A stretch of DNA of 64,000 nt, from NCBI RefSeq assembly GCF_033097525.1, contig NZ_CP109907.1, positions 1,674,001 to 1,738,000 on the forward strand, in the 5' to 3' direction. This document shows, piece by piece, positions 42,092 to 51,801 of this stretch (its first letter is position 1; every line of letters starts with the position of its first letter). Position numbers and translations under genes: made by a program. Below the pieces are notes generated by a model. It was not told the DNA's origin, did not search any database, and worked only from the letters and a program-made list of their open reading frames with translations. The stretch comes from Sphingobacterium sp. UGAL515B_05 (GTDB lineage Bacteria; Bacteroidota; Bacteroidia; Sphingobacteriales; Sphingobacteriaceae).

Positions 42092-44554
42092 ATGAAAAAC
42101 AAAATTATCTTTAGTACCCTCGCCTTGCTTTTGTCTGGAGCAATAGTTCAAGCGCAGCAGATCCCGAATAAGACAGCGGCTAAAACAGATACGCTAAAAT
42201 CAAAAAATGATCTCCATGAAGCTTATAATAAGATTGTAAATAAGCAAAAAATTGCTCGCTCAGGCGTTTTCAACGTCATCGAGTCGGAGAGGAAGTGGTA
42301 TCTGGACATACCCGACAGTTTATTAAACCGTTATTTTTTGACCGTAACCCGCTTGGTATCGGCTCCACAGGGGTTTCCGATGTATGGTGGCGAGAAGCTA
42401 AATGAGCAGACACTTTACTTTGAGAAAGGAATGGGCGACCGCATACAGCTTCGAGCAGCAATTTATAAGCAGGATGCACCGGAAAACGATGCCATTCGGA
42501 CTGCATTGGTACAGTCTCAAGAAGATCCAATTATTGCTATTATGGATATCAAAGGACTTAACGCAGGTAAAAACAGCTATTTAGTGGAGGTAACTGATCT
42601 TTTTCGAAAAGACAATGCTGCAGTTTCCTTTGATAGCAAGCTAAAAAGCGAAAATAAGCTATCCGCTCTGGCCGACGATCGATCTTTCATTACCGACATG
42701 AAGGTATTTCCGATCAACCTGGAAGTAAAAACGACAAAAACATATTCCTCAACATCAGGTACTCCTGCAGCTATGTTGACAGGATCCTTAACTTTTACAA
42801 CCAACACCTCCATGGTGCTGTTGCCAAAAGAGCCGATGAAAAAACGGATATACGATGACCGGGTAGGCTACTTTGCCAACAAGTATATCCTCTTTACCGA
42901 TAAAGATCAACGGTCCAAAGCCTTAAATTTTATACAGCGCTATCGTCTTGAACCCCAAGCGAAGGATGTAAAACGTTATTTAAAAGGAGAGCTTGTAGAA
43001 CCTCAAAAGCAAATTGTCTATTATATTGATCCAGCAACGCCAAAAAAATGGCGTCCGTATCTGATTGCCGGAATCAATGACTGGAACAAGGCATTTGAAC
43101 AGGCTGGATTTAAAAACGCCATTGTCGGCAAGGAATGGCCTGAGCAGGATTCGACGATGAGCCTGGAGGATGCACGGTTCTCTGTGATCCGTTATTTTGC
43201 CTCCGAAAAGGCCAATGCCTACGGACCGCGAATTTCAGACCCCAGAAGTGGCGAGATTATCGAAGCCCATGTGGGCTGGTATCATAATGTGATGAAACTC
43301 GTGCAGCAATGGTTTATGGTGCAGGTTGGGCCCTTAAATAAGGCTGCACAAAAAATGCAGTTGGATGACGAGGTGATGGGCCAATTAATTCGTTTTGTCT
43401 CGTCGCACGAGGTGGGGCACAGTTTAGGTCTCCGTCACAACATGGGAGCAAGCAGCCAAACGCCCGTAGAGAAATTGCGCGACAAAAAGTGGGTCGAAAA
43501 AAATGGTCATACGGTATCGATCATGGACTATGCTCGTTTCAATTATGTCGCGCAACCGGAGGATAAGGTGGGGCTCGCGGGTATATATCCGCGTATTGGA
43601 AGTTATGATAAATGGGCCATTCAATGGGGTTATCAGTATCTTCCACAATTTTCAAGTGGAGAAGATGAACGAGTTTACCTGTCGAAACAAGTGACGGACA
43701 GCCTGACGGCGAACCCCAAGTTGTGGTTTGGCGGTGAAGGAAACGAAGAGGATCCACGCAGTCAGAAGGAAGATCTCGGTGATGACTCGATGTTGGCCAG
43801 TAGCTATGGTATCAAAAATCTGAAAAGAGTCGTTTCCAATTTGATAGCATGGACTGCCGAAACTGGAGATGATTACAGTAATCTAAAAGATATGCATAAA
43901 GCGGTGCGCGCACAGTTCGACCGTTATCTCTACCACGTATTGAAAAACATCGGTAGTCAGGAGATTACAAAAAAAGTGCGTGGTCAAGAAGGTCCTGTAT
44001 ATGCCGCAATTCCACGAGAAAAGGTAAAAGCTGCCATGCAGTATGTGAGCGACAACGTATTAACCCCACCCCTGTGGCTGTATCCCAAAGATATTCAGGA
44101 TTTGATCGGAAAAGATGCAAACAAGGAAATAAGTGATCAACAAGAGCAGATGCTTAATATGTTGATGAGCCCAGGAATGCTCTATAATATCTATATGAAA
44201 TCCCTGACCAATCAGAGACCTTACGGACTTGATGAATATCTGAACGATATCGGGGGAACGATATGGACTTTGCCGGGAGGAGACGTTCGAATAAATGCTT
44301 TTAAACGTGCACAACAACGTTTTTTTCTAGAAAAAGTAAATCAGATCATCAACCCCAAAATAGCATCAGGATCCGATATCATATCACAGGCGCAACGTAG
44401 CGATGTACAGCTGTATGTCAGAAATTACCTGGGCGCATTAGTAGCAGCAATCAATCAACTTTCCACACAACAGACAGATCCATTAAGTAAACAACATCTT
44501 GCGCTCATGCTGTCAGAAATTAAACGCATTCAAAATCAAATAAATAAAGACTAA
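42092..44554 (+). CDS. Zinc-dependent metalloprotease of the DUF5117/DUF4953 type
   Basis: 820 residues with a signal peptide (about 1-22). An N-terminal DUF5118/DUF5117-like region (about 30-330) leads to a metzincin-like catalytic domain: SHEVGHSLGLRHN supplies the zinc ligands His439, His443 and His449 with catalytic Glu440, and IMDYARFNY supplies a Met-turn (Met478). The C-terminal part is helical. Such proteases often sit in SusCD operons of Bacteroidota, acting in the periplasm or at the surface. Four base pairs separate it from the DUF3347 gene, so both belong to the same operon as the sigma-controlled transporter. Confidence 0.92.
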   Translation: MKNKIIFSTLALLLSGAIVQAQQIPNKTAAKTDTLKSKNDLHEAYNKIVNKQKIARSGVFNVIESERKWYLDIPDSLLNRYFLTVTRLVSAPQGFPMYGGEKLNEQTLYFEKGMGDRIQLRAAIYKQDAPENDAIRTALVQSQEDPIIAIMDIKGLNAGKNSYLVEVTDLFRKDNAAVSFDSKLKSENKLSALADDRSFITDMKVFPINLEVKTTKTYSSTSGTPAAMLTGSLTFTTNTSMVLLPKEPMKKRIYDDRVGYFANKYILFTDKDQRSKALNFIQRYRLEPQAKDVKRYLKGELVEPQKQIVYYIDPATPKKWRPYLIAGINDWNKAFEQAGFKNAIVGKEWPEQDSTMSLEDARFSVIRYFASEKANAYGPRISDPRSGEIIEAHVGWYHNVMKLVQQWFMVQVGPLNKAAQKMQLDDEVMGQLIRFVSSHEVGHSLGLRHNMGASSQTPVEKLRDKKWVEKNGHTVSIMDYARFNYVAQPEDKVGLAGIYPRIGSYDKWAIQWGYQYLPQFSSGEDERVYLSKQVTDSLTANPKLWFGGEGNEEDPRSQKEDLGDDSMLASSYGIKNLKRVVSNLIAWTAETGDDYSNLKDMHKAVRAQFDRYLYHVLKNIGSQEITKKVRGQEGPVYAAIPREKVKAAMQYVSDNVLTPPLWLYPKDIQDLIGKDANKEISDQQEQMLNMLMSPGMLYNIYMKSLTNQRPYGLDEYLNDIGGTIWTLPGGDVRINAFKRAQQRFFLEKVNQIINPKIASGSDIISQAQRSDVQLYVRNYLGALVAAINQLSTQQTDPLSKQHLALMLSEIKRIQNQINKD

Positions 44555-44557
44555 AAG

Positions 44558-45100
44558 ATGAAAAATAACTTCAAAGCACTTTACATCAGCTGTTTAATCG
44601 GCCTGATGATGATCTCCTGTCAATCAAGTCACGGACAGGATGCTGCACAGGAACAACGCGACCGGTTATTTAATGCCTACATGGAAGTAAAAAAAGATAT
44701 CATGGAGGAAAATTTTGCTGCCAGTAAAGCACACTCCGTTCAATTCGAAAAGGAAGTACAGAATTTTCGGCTAAAAGGCTTGCAGATCGATGACATGATG
44801 CGTCTGAAAAAGGTAAGCCAGGCAATGAAGACCGATGCTATAGGCTTGAAATCTGCAACGGACATGAAGGTTATGAAGCAGTCCTTTTCTGCCGTCACAA
44901 AATCCTTATTCACCATTATGGAGACCATGAAATGTACAGATGAAACGGTGTATTTACAGTACTGCCCAATGGAAAAAGGCTATTGGTTAAGTTACGACAA
45001 GGCGATTGAAAATCCTTACGCAGCATCGATGCGGCACTGTGGCCAATTGGTCAAGGGAATGGCTACAGCGGATTACCCGGAGCCCGTGGCCTGCCATTAA
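44558..45100 (+). CDS. DUF3347-like lipoprotein, possible metal binder
   Basis: 180 residues, lipobox Cys21 (LMMISCQSSHGQ). Helical body, then the DUF3347-type block TVYLQYCPMEKGYWLSY followed by IENPYAASMRHCG, in which the Cys-x-Met and Cys-Gly residues are the family's putative copper ligands. DUF3347 domains often accompany copper or silver efflux proteins. Here the context is a sigma-controlled SusCD-metalloprotease operon, so it may handle a metal linked to that cargo or protease. It is the last gene before a hairpin terminator at 45208. Confidence 0.8.
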   Translation: MKNNFKALYISCLIGLMMISCQSSHGQDAAQEQRDRLFNAYMEVKKDIMEENFAASKAHSVQFEKEVQNFRLKGLQIDDMMRLKKVSQAMKTDAIGLKSATDMKVMKQSFSAVTKSLFTIMETMKCTDETVYLQYCPMEKGYWLSYDKAIENPYAASMRHCGQLVKGMATADYPEPVACH

Positions 45101-45207
45101 AGCGTGACGCGATTTAGAAATTCGAAAAAAGAATTCGGGATTACTAAAATTGCCCTGTGGCCATTTTCGTAAGGAGAGCGATCATTAACGGTCAGATCGT
45201 TTTATAA

Positions 45208-45246
45208 AAAAAACCAGCCTACTGAGTTATAGTGGGCTGGCTTTTA
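45208..45246. terminator. Terminator after the SusCD-metalloprotease operon
   Basis: CCAGCCTACT and AGTGGGCTGG (45214-45223 and 45231-45240; one G-T pair) form a strong stem with A-run before and CTTTTA after. It closes the plus-strand operon ending at 45100, and could also act for minus-strand transcription of the pseudogene. Confidence 0.82.
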
Positions 45247-45365
45247 CTTAAGATTTTTATCGGCTTTATGGCCTTGCACCTCGCGCGAGCTGCCCAAGGG
45301 AAAATAAAATTTACCGATCCAACGACGTAAATACCGAACTCTGAGAATGGAACTTCGGTACGATG

Positions 45366-46993
45366 TCATTCACCAGCTGCACTTAATTTCATTTTATCAG
45401 CGTTAGGATCTGCAATTTGCGCAAATGCACATAATTGTTCAATTATTGCCTGCTGTAATGCTAAATCTAGCGTATTAACTTTCGCAATCATAATGTTATC
45501 ATGATAGACCTTTTCCGTGTTCTCCCCATTCGCCAGAAGTTCTTCGAAAATCTTTTCTCCCGGGCGGAGGCCAACAATCTTAATGTCAATATCTTCGCGA
45601 TAATTGCAACCCTTTAAGCGGATCATCTGCTTTGAAAGATCCATAATCTTAACGGGCTCCCCCATATCAAAGACAAATATTTCACCTCCTTTCCCCATTA
45701 CGCAGCCTCCTGTACCAATTGACAAACCTCAGGAATAGTCATAAAATAACGGGTGATATTCGGATCGGTAATCGTTAAAGGTCCGCCTTTGAGTATCTGT
45801 TTTTCAAATAATGGAATTACAGAACCATTTGACCCCAGTAAATTGCCAAAACGTGTGACAATGAAATTGGTTTTGGAGTTTATATTCACCGTCGATATAG
45901 CACTTTTCGCTACACGTTTGGTAGCCCCCATGACATTGGTCGGATTGACTGTCTTATCGGTGGAGACCATGACAAATTTGGATACGCCATACTGATCCTC
46001 CAATTGCGCTACATTATAGGAACCCCACATGTTTGTTAAGATGGATTCGTACGGATTCGCTTCCATCAACGGCACATGTTTATAAGCGGCTGCATGAAAG
46101 ACGTATGTCGGTCTATAGAACTGAAACAGCGTATCAATAAATAGGCATCCCAGACACTGCCTTCCATAAAAACACAACGTCCAAAATTTGCTATTGAGCT
46201 CAATTCCTGTTGAATATCATACAAAGAAGATTCTGCTTGATCGACTACAATAGGCTGTTTTAAATCCGTATGTGCAAGCTGACGAACCAGTTCCCCACCA
46301 ATGGAGTCGGCTCCCCCTGTTACCAATACGACCTGCCCTTTCATTTCGGCCGCAATTGCAGGATTGTCCAGATCTATTGCTTTACGTCCCAGCAAATCCT
46401 TTATACGTAAACTACGGATCTGTCTTGTTGCCACCTCACCAGCCATTAAGCGCGCCATATCTGGGATAATTTTGACGATTAATGGAATAGGTTCGGCCAA
46501 CTTAAAGACCTTGCTTAATCGCTCGGGAGACCTATTATCGATTGCTACTATTAGCTCTGCGGCATTTCCGTGCCTATCGACAAATTCTTTATTCAACTTA
46601 TTAACATCATGGATTCTAAAGCCTTGAATTCGACTACCAATACGATGCGGATTATCGTCCATGATCGCTAAAATCCGATATTTATCGCGTGAGGTCGTAT
46701 GGATAAAGTGGAAGGTCGTATTGCCCATATTTCCTGCACCAAACAAAATGAACGGAATAAGGTTGTTTTATTACCCCACATAATTTCATGATACATGGCC
46801 CTATAAAGGACAAGGCTGTAGGTCATTCCAAAACCCACGATTAATGTATGAAAAAGAAGCTGTGTATCAGAGAATGGAAAAGCGGCATGCGAGAACGAAG
46901 GTTGTGTCCATTCTAATATTTTACATATAATGACCGACAAAAAGGTTCCAATAATTTAAGATCTCTTTGATTAAGAATGTTTGGTAGCTCCAT
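45366..46993 (-). pseudogene. UDP-sugar 4,6-dehydratase (CapD/FlaA1/PglF type), frameshifted and trimmed
   Basis: Fragments of one gene lie in several frames. From upstream: a membrane-helix segment (46940-46750; FHTLIVGFGMTYSLVLYRAM), then FGAGNMGNTTFHF and the Rossmann TGGADSIGGELVRQL (normally TGAAGSIGSE), then after a one-base shift near 46145 LFQFYRPTYVFHAAAYKHVPLMEANPYE, VSTDKTVNPTNVMGATKR and RFGNLLGSNGSVIPLF, then after another shift near 45705 MGKGGEIFVFDMGEPVKI and GLRPGEKIFEELL. A third shift lies near 46760. N- and C-termini are short. The Rossmann glycines are also altered, so this is a dead gene, not a sequencing slip alone. The likely lost reaction is conversion of UDP-GlcNAc to the 4-keto-6-deoxy sugar used by PglE/PglD. 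Confidence 0.85.
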
Positions 46994-47086
46994 ATAATTA
47001 GCTAAATTGCTTTTATACAAATAAAATTATATTGCATATCAGAGGATATTTAGCTAAGTTTGATCAAATTGTATCTTAAAAACTAA

Positions 47087-48187
47087 ATGGACAAACAAAT
47101 AAAGGATATTTTTTTTCAATTATTACGTATCGGTCTTTGGGGAGAAGGGAAGCTTTCCCTCACCAAACCCTTGTCCGATGACGATTGGAATAGTATCTTA
47201 AAATATGCGAGCAACCACACGGTAGAAGGGATTATCTATGACAGTTTTTCATTTTTAACGGAAGGTCAATTACCACCAGCTTCTTTACGTTTAAAATGGG
47301 CTGTACGTGTGGACAAGATTGAACGTCATAATGCGAAGATGAATGCAGTAATTGCCGAACAGTTTTCGTTGTTTACCCAAAATGGTATCCGCCCAATTTT
47401 ACAAAAAGGACAGGGTGTCGCATCCTATTACCGCATTCCTACTCATCGCATCAGTGGTGATATTGATTGGTGTTTTGAAGAAGATGATTATAGTAAAGCA
47501 AGAAATTACCTCAAAGAAAGTCATCCTGATTTTGAAGATACAGCAGGCTTCAGCCTTCATTACTATTGGAAAAATATTCACATTGAGCATCACAAGAAAA
47601 CATTTGATTTTAGAAGTCCATTAAAAAGCAGTTATTTAAAGAAACTTTTATCTCTATATAAAGATCAACAGCGAATAGTGACGATAAACAACGTACTAGT
47701 TCGTGTGCTGGCTCCAGAGCTTCAAGTACTTCAAGTCAATATACATATATTAAAACATTTAATTACTTATGGGATTAGCTTACGTCAGTTTTGCGATTCG
47801 GCGAGATTATATTATAGTATACTCCCCTGTATTGATGGTCACGCATTGTATACGATTTATAAAAAAACCGGGATGCTCAAGTGGACTCACTTGCTTCATA
47901 AATTGCTTGTCGAATATATTGGGCTTCCACAAACTGCCATTCCGTTTCCTTATCCCAAAGACACCCGTGTCGATTGGATGCTAGATGAGGTATGGTATTC
48001 CGGAAATTTCGGATTCAATGATGAAAGATTTGATCAGGGAAAAAAATCAAGATTTTTCTATCGACCAGATTCCGGTAAACGTCTTTGGAGGAATTTTAAA
48101 AGGTATCTTAAATATGCTCCACAGGAAGCTATAGCATTTCCCTTCGTTCAAGCATATTCCAAGTTTTTAGGGAAAGATAGTGATTAA
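47087..48187 (+). CDS. Nucleotidyltransferase-fold protein (NTP_transf_5 type)
   Basis: 366 residues, no membrane helix. FTQNGIRPILQKGQGVASYYR, then HRISGDIDWCFEEDDYSKA, resembles the catalytic strands of the nucleotidyltransferase fold (D-x-D in GDIDW), and HIEHHKKTFDFRSPL follows as in the PF14907-type uncharacterised nucleotidyltransferases. These are common in polysaccharide and capsule loci but their reaction is unknown. It is convergent with the sugar-phosphate nucleotidyltransferase gene, sharing a hairpin. Confidence 0.78.
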   Translation: MDKQIKDIFFQLLRIGLWGEGKLSLTKPLSDDDWNSILKYASNHTVEGIIYDSFSFLTEGQLPPASLRLKWAVRVDKIERHNAKMNAVIAEQFSLFTQNGIRPILQKGQGVASYYRIPTHRISGDIDWCFEEDDYSKARNYLKESHPDFEDTAGFSLHYYWKNIHIEHHKKTFDFRSPLKSSYLKKLLSLYKDQQRIVTINNVLVRVLAPELQVLQVNIHILKHLITYGISLRQFCDSARLYYSILPCIDGHALYTIYKKTGMLKWTHLLHKLLVEYIGLPQTAIPFPYPKDTRVDWMLDEVWYSGNFGFNDERFDQGKKSRFFYRPDSGKRLWRNFKRYLKYAPQEAIAFPFVQAYSKFLGKDSD

Positions 48188-48233
48188 AAATGCGTCTCCG
48201 ATTTCAAACTAGAAATAGAGACGCTGCAATTTT
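48187..48233. terminator. Bidirectional terminator between the two nucleotidyltransferase genes
   Basis: GCGTCTC (48192-48198) pairs with GAGACGC (48218-48224), with an inner ATTTC/GAAAT pair, giving a long stem. T-rich runs follow on both strands. Confidence 0.78.
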
Positions 48234-48236
48234 GTA

Positions 48237-49199
48237 TTAAAAGTCTAAATAAATACTTTCATTGACCACTTCTTTCTCTGGCCACAATCTTTGCGGATAA
48301 TCACCTATTTCAATTAATTGATGAATACTTTGTTGAACCTGATCCTTATCTTCCTTATACGTCACACCAAACCATTTTGCGTCGGTTGGAAGCACAGAAA
48401 ATTTCGCGACACCTTGCTTCACCATATAATCTGGCAAATCAGGAATAAAGAATTCCGCTTTGGGGTTCTCATGATTTTGCTCCACAAAGTCAGGAAATAA
48501 TGCACGCGCAATTACAAATATTTTGGGCGTAAATCCCCAAAAATTCATCGACACCCGTGTATTGTAGGGTAACACGGTTTCTTTCTCTTCCTGCGCGTAG
48601 ACGATATCGCTATCTTTTCGATAGATGTTAGTTCTTTCCGTAACGCTCTGTAAATGATTCGTAGCATTTACTTCACATACACCACGCGAGACATAGCCAA
48701 AGTCAGAAAGGGTATTTCCAACCTCAAATCCAACTAATGCCATTTCCGTATCATTGGCTTGATGCTGTAAAAAAGTAGCCATTTTTTGAAAGGCATCATA
48801 GCCGTAAAAGTCATCTGCATTGATCACACAGAAGGGTCTATCCACCTCTTGCTCGGCACTCATTACGGCATGTCCTGTTCCCCAAGGCTTTTGACGTTCT
48901 ACGATGCGATCCACACCAAATTTTTTTAAGTCAAAATCCTGATAGGCGTAGGCAACTTCAACGGAGTTTGGGAGCTTATCCCCTACATTCGTTTTCATCA
49001 CCTCCAAGAATTCCTCCCGAATTACAAAAACGACTTTTCCAAAGCCAGCCTTTATCGCATCATAAATTGAATAATCGATTATTTTTTCACCAAAGGGGCC
49101 AAAGCATTCTATCTGTTTTGCCGACCCATAGCGGCTGGCCATTCCGGCAGCCAAAATGACTAAAATTGGCTTCTTGGAATACATTTCATTTCTTAACAT
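48237..49199 (-). CDS. Sugar-phosphate nucleotidyltransferase-like protein
   Basis: 320 residues. The nucleotide-binding signature LAAGMASRYGSAKQ and the metal-binding VINADDFYGYDAF are those of NDP-sugar pyrophosphorylases (GalU/RmlA-like superfamily). PWGTGHAVMSAEQEV is the typical sugar-phosphate loop. It should activate a sugar-1-phosphate with UTP or dTTP. It is near the polysaccharide genes but in a separate transcript. Specificity is not determined by the sequence I can read. ATG at residue 6 (MYSKK) is a possible alternative start. Confidence 0.85.
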   Translation of the reverse strand: MLRNEMYSKKPILVILAAGMASRYGSAKQIECFGPFGEKIIDYSIYDAIKAGFGKVVFVIREEFLEVMKTNVGDKLPNSVEVAYAYQDFDLKKFGVDRIVERQKPWGTGHAVMSAEQEVDRPFCVINADDFYGYDAFQKMATFLQHQANDTEMALVGFEVGNTLSDFGYVSRGVCEVNATNHLQSVTERTNIYRKDSDIVYAQEEKETVLPYNTRVSMNFWGFTPKIFVIARALFPDFVEQNHENPKAEFFIPDLPDYMVKQGVAKFSVLPTDAKWFGVTYKEDKDQVQQSIHQLIEIGDYPQRLWPEKEVVNESIYLDF

Positions 49200-49413
49200 G
49201 ACGATTTGATCTTATCTGTTTGTTGTTTTAAATTTTTCTTTGTGTACTACACGATAAACGTTATAATAAACGATTATTCTATTCGTTTGTATTTGAAAAT
49301 TTATAGGATAAATAGAAGCATAAAATAACAAAACATATGCCACTATATGTTCTTTCCCGTTAACAAACTAGGAAGAATTGATTAAAAAGAACCCTATAGG
49401 ACCCTAAAATAGT

Positions 49414-49443
49414 GATGCCTCATCTTTTGTAAAGAGAGGCATC
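49414..49443 (-). terminator. Hairpin downstream of gldN
   Basis: GATGCCTC (49414-49421) pairs with GAGGCATC (49436-49443). On the minus strand only a short T-run (ACTATTTTA) follows, so it is a moderate terminator for gldK-gldN. Confidence 0.6.
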
Positions 49444-49463
49444 CCCAAAGAACCTTTTTATTT

Positions 49464-50447
49464 TTACAGTTTCTCTTCTGTTGTTTTTCCTTCAGCCTTA
49501 TTTCCTTCAAGCTCCTCCGCCTTTACGCCTTTCGGATTGCTCCATAGTTTCTTTTTATAGGCATCCAGCTTCTCCTCCACTTTTTTCCCGTCCAGCTGCT
49601 GGCCTCCATTTTCGGTATCTTTCAGATTTTGCAACATACCTGGCGATGATTCCCTCACGATTGTACTTGCAAATTTGTTCTGTAAAAAGAAATCGTCCAT
49701 GGTCATATCATATAGACCCTTATCCGGATCAGAAATATCGACCTGTATCAAACTATAACGCAATTGTGGAAAATATAACCAAAATGCCGGCGTTGCACCG
49801 ACAGATTCAGCAAGCTCAGCTGATGTGGTTATATTCATTAGGGGTGCCACACCAATAATGCGTGTCTCCAATCGGCTACGTTGCTTATCGAAGAAAATAT
49901 CCTCTTTTACCCTAAATTTAGTCACACGCGCCGGATCAAACTCATTCAACGCCATTTTGGAATCGATTTGATTACCCTCCCCATCGAAAATTGGAACCAG
50001 CACGCTGTCTGCAAATCGAGCCATCCCCTCTTGTGCACTTAATCTCCCTTTGAACGAATCATCATCCGGACTATAGAGTGATAATTTCCCATTTTCAATG
50101 CCTTTCATAATCACTTCAATCAATGAGTTGCCGGGTACAGCCAATAGATTATTCTTTTCATCCTTAAGGTCAATATCGCGCCATACACGCTTGTAAAACC
50201 GGATATTCTTTTTATTCACCTCTGGATAAGCAAACGGCACCGCATCCTCCATACTATTAGCCTGGTAAAAGCCATCCACTAAAGGAATCGTATCCTGGAT
50301 TACCTCTCCTGCAGGGATAGGCGTTGAGGTACCCGTTTGCAACATCCGTTGCTGCGCAGGTACAGTATCTATTGTGGTTTCTTGTTGAGCGAACAATGAC
50401 CCAATTCCAAAAGCCATCGCCGCTATCAATACTATTTCTTTTTTCAT
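49464..50447 (-). CDS. gldN: Type IX secretion protein GldN
   Basis: 327 residues. Signal peptide (about 1-20, ending SLFAQQE). The conserved GldN/PorN block is KRVWRDIDLKDEKNNLLAVPGN and LIEVIMKGIENGKLSLYSPDDDSFKGRLS, followed by VTKFRVKEDIFFDKQRSRLETRIIGVAPL. GldN forms the periplasmic ring with GldK. The C-terminal ~50 residues are a charged Lys/Glu-rich extension. It lies 31 bp after gldK with no gldL or gldM between them, unlike the usual gldKLMN order. Confidence 0.94.
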   Translation of the reverse strand: MKKEIVLIAAMAFGIGSLFAQQETTIDTVPAQQRMLQTGTSTPIPAGEVIQDTIPLVDGFYQANSMEDAVPFAYPEVNKKNIRFYKRVWRDIDLKDEKNNLLAVPGNSLIEVIMKGIENGKLSLYSPDDDSFKGRLSAQEGMARFADSVLVPIFDGEGNQIDSKMALNEFDPARVTKFRVKEDIFFDKQRSRLETRIIGVAPLMNITTSAELAESVGATPAFWLYFPQLRYSLIQVDISDPDKGLYDMTMDDFFLQNKFASTIVRESSPGMLQNLKDTENGGQQLDGKKVEEKLDAYKKKLWSNPKGVKAEELEGNKAEGKTTEEKL

Positions 50448-50478
50448 CGTTATCGATTTTTATATATAGAACAGCGAA

Positions 50479-51774
50479 TTAATATTTACGGGTTTTACTT
50501 TGTACGGTTGGCATTTCAAATGCCGACATTACACAACGGAAACCAATGTAAGAATGCGGTTCATAATCTACCGAGTAGTTTCGGGTTTCACTATTTAACT
50601 GTTCACCGTTATCTTTCCAAGATCCACCGCGCACCACTTTACGTTTCAAAGCATCGCCATCCTTTTCATCAGCATCGTACAGTAACGCCGGATTTAAGTC
50701 ATTCACAAAAACAACTGCAGAGGGGCTATACGCATCGAGTGTCCATTCAGACACGTTACCAGCCATATTATACACACCAAACGCATTCGGCATATACGAT
50801 TTCACCGGAAGCGTAAACGTAGCACCGTCACGCGAATACGTTCCCTCACCCTGTTTAAAATTGACCGCCAATTTCTTTTTACCTTCTGTTCCATCAATCG
50901 TCATGCGCGATCCTGCCACTGTATCCTGAGGATCCAATTTACCCGATGCCGCATATTGCCATTGCGCTTCCGTCGGCAAGCTCAAGCTGAGCTGATACCC
51001 ATTGAGATAGGAGTTTTTCAATACCGTAGCCGCCATCTCATTTGCACGCCAATCGGTAAACGCACGCGCCTGTCTCCAAGTAACCCCCACTACCGGATAA
51101 TAATCAAAAGAAGGGTGGCTGAAATAATTGGCATCTAGCGATGCAAGTTGCGCATTTGGAAAATCTTTTGTCCAAATATCTTCAACCGGCATTACGCCCA
51201 CCGTATCGGTCACATATTTCTTTTTTACATTCCCTTTCGATTGAAGATAAGAGAAACGATATTTGATCATGTCTGGATTGAGTGCTCTTCTATTGCCCTG
51301 CATTTCAAGCATAGGAGCAATACGCTCTTGGATAGCAGGATCATTGCTTCTCCAAATTGGGGATATCTTTTTCACTTTCGCCCAGTTGATCCGCTTTTGT
51401 CCAACCTGTTCGCCCGCAACGTCCAAAAAATATTGGTCGTCATTTAAATAATCCGTTACAGCAACAGAATCAGCCACCCAGTTGACAAATTCACGGTATT
51501 GTTTATTCGTTACTTCCGCTTCATCAATAAAAAATGCGCTCACGCTTACATTTTTCCCCACGTTTCCGCTGTCCAATGATCCTTTGAACAAAATGGTTCC
51601 TGAGGGAATATACACCATTCCAGGAGGGGGAGGTAATTTTCCGCCTTTAAAAGCATTTACTTTTGGCGCTTTGTACATCGTCGTATTCGATTTACACGCA
51701 GTAAAACCAATTAATATAGCTAAAGAAAAAAGCCCTAGCAGGCGATTGCCATTATAACTTTTTAGTATGTTCAT
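50479..51774 (-). CDS. gldK: Type IX secretion lipoprotein GldK
   Basis: 431 residues with lipobox Cys27 (GFTACKSNTT). The body is the FGE-sulphatase-like fold of GldK/PorK: PGMVYIPSGTILFKGS, FFIDEAEVTNKQYREFV, MAGNVSEWTLDAY and KVVRGGSWKD ... SYIGFRCVM. It is an outer-membrane lipoprotein that builds the periplasmic ring of the type IX secretion system. It lies 27 bp downstream of a beta-barrel protein gene and 31 bp upstream of gldN, so beta-barrel-gldK-gldN is one operon. Confidence 0.95.
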   Translation of the reverse strand: MNILKSYNGNRLLGLFSLAILIGFTACKSNTTMYKAPKVNAFKGGKLPPPPGMVYIPSGTILFKGSLDSGNVGKNVSVSAFFIDEAEVTNKQYREFVNWVADSVAVTDYLNDDQYFLDVAGEQVGQKRINWAKVKKISPIWRSNDPAIQERIAPMLEMQGNRRALNPDMIKYRFSYLQSKGNVKKKYVTDTVGVMPVEDIWTKDFPNAQLASLDANYFSHPSFDYYPVVGVTWRQARAFTDWRANEMAATVLKNSYLNGYQLSLSLPTEAQWQYAASGKLDPQDTVAGSRMTIDGTEGKKKLAVNFKQGEGTYSRDGATFTLPVKSYMPNAFGVYNMAGNVSEWTLDAYSPSAVVFVNDLNPALLYDADEKDGDALKRKVVRGGSWKDNGEQLNSETRNYSVDYEPHSYIGFRCVMSAFEMPTVQSKTRKY

Positions 51775-51801
51775 TATTGTTCTATTTTGATTTAAACTGG
51801 C

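Noticed and set aside
45366-46940. Programmed frameshifting in the CapD-like gene
   Set aside because: Three separate breaks, altered Rossmann glycines and missing ends are better explained by decay.
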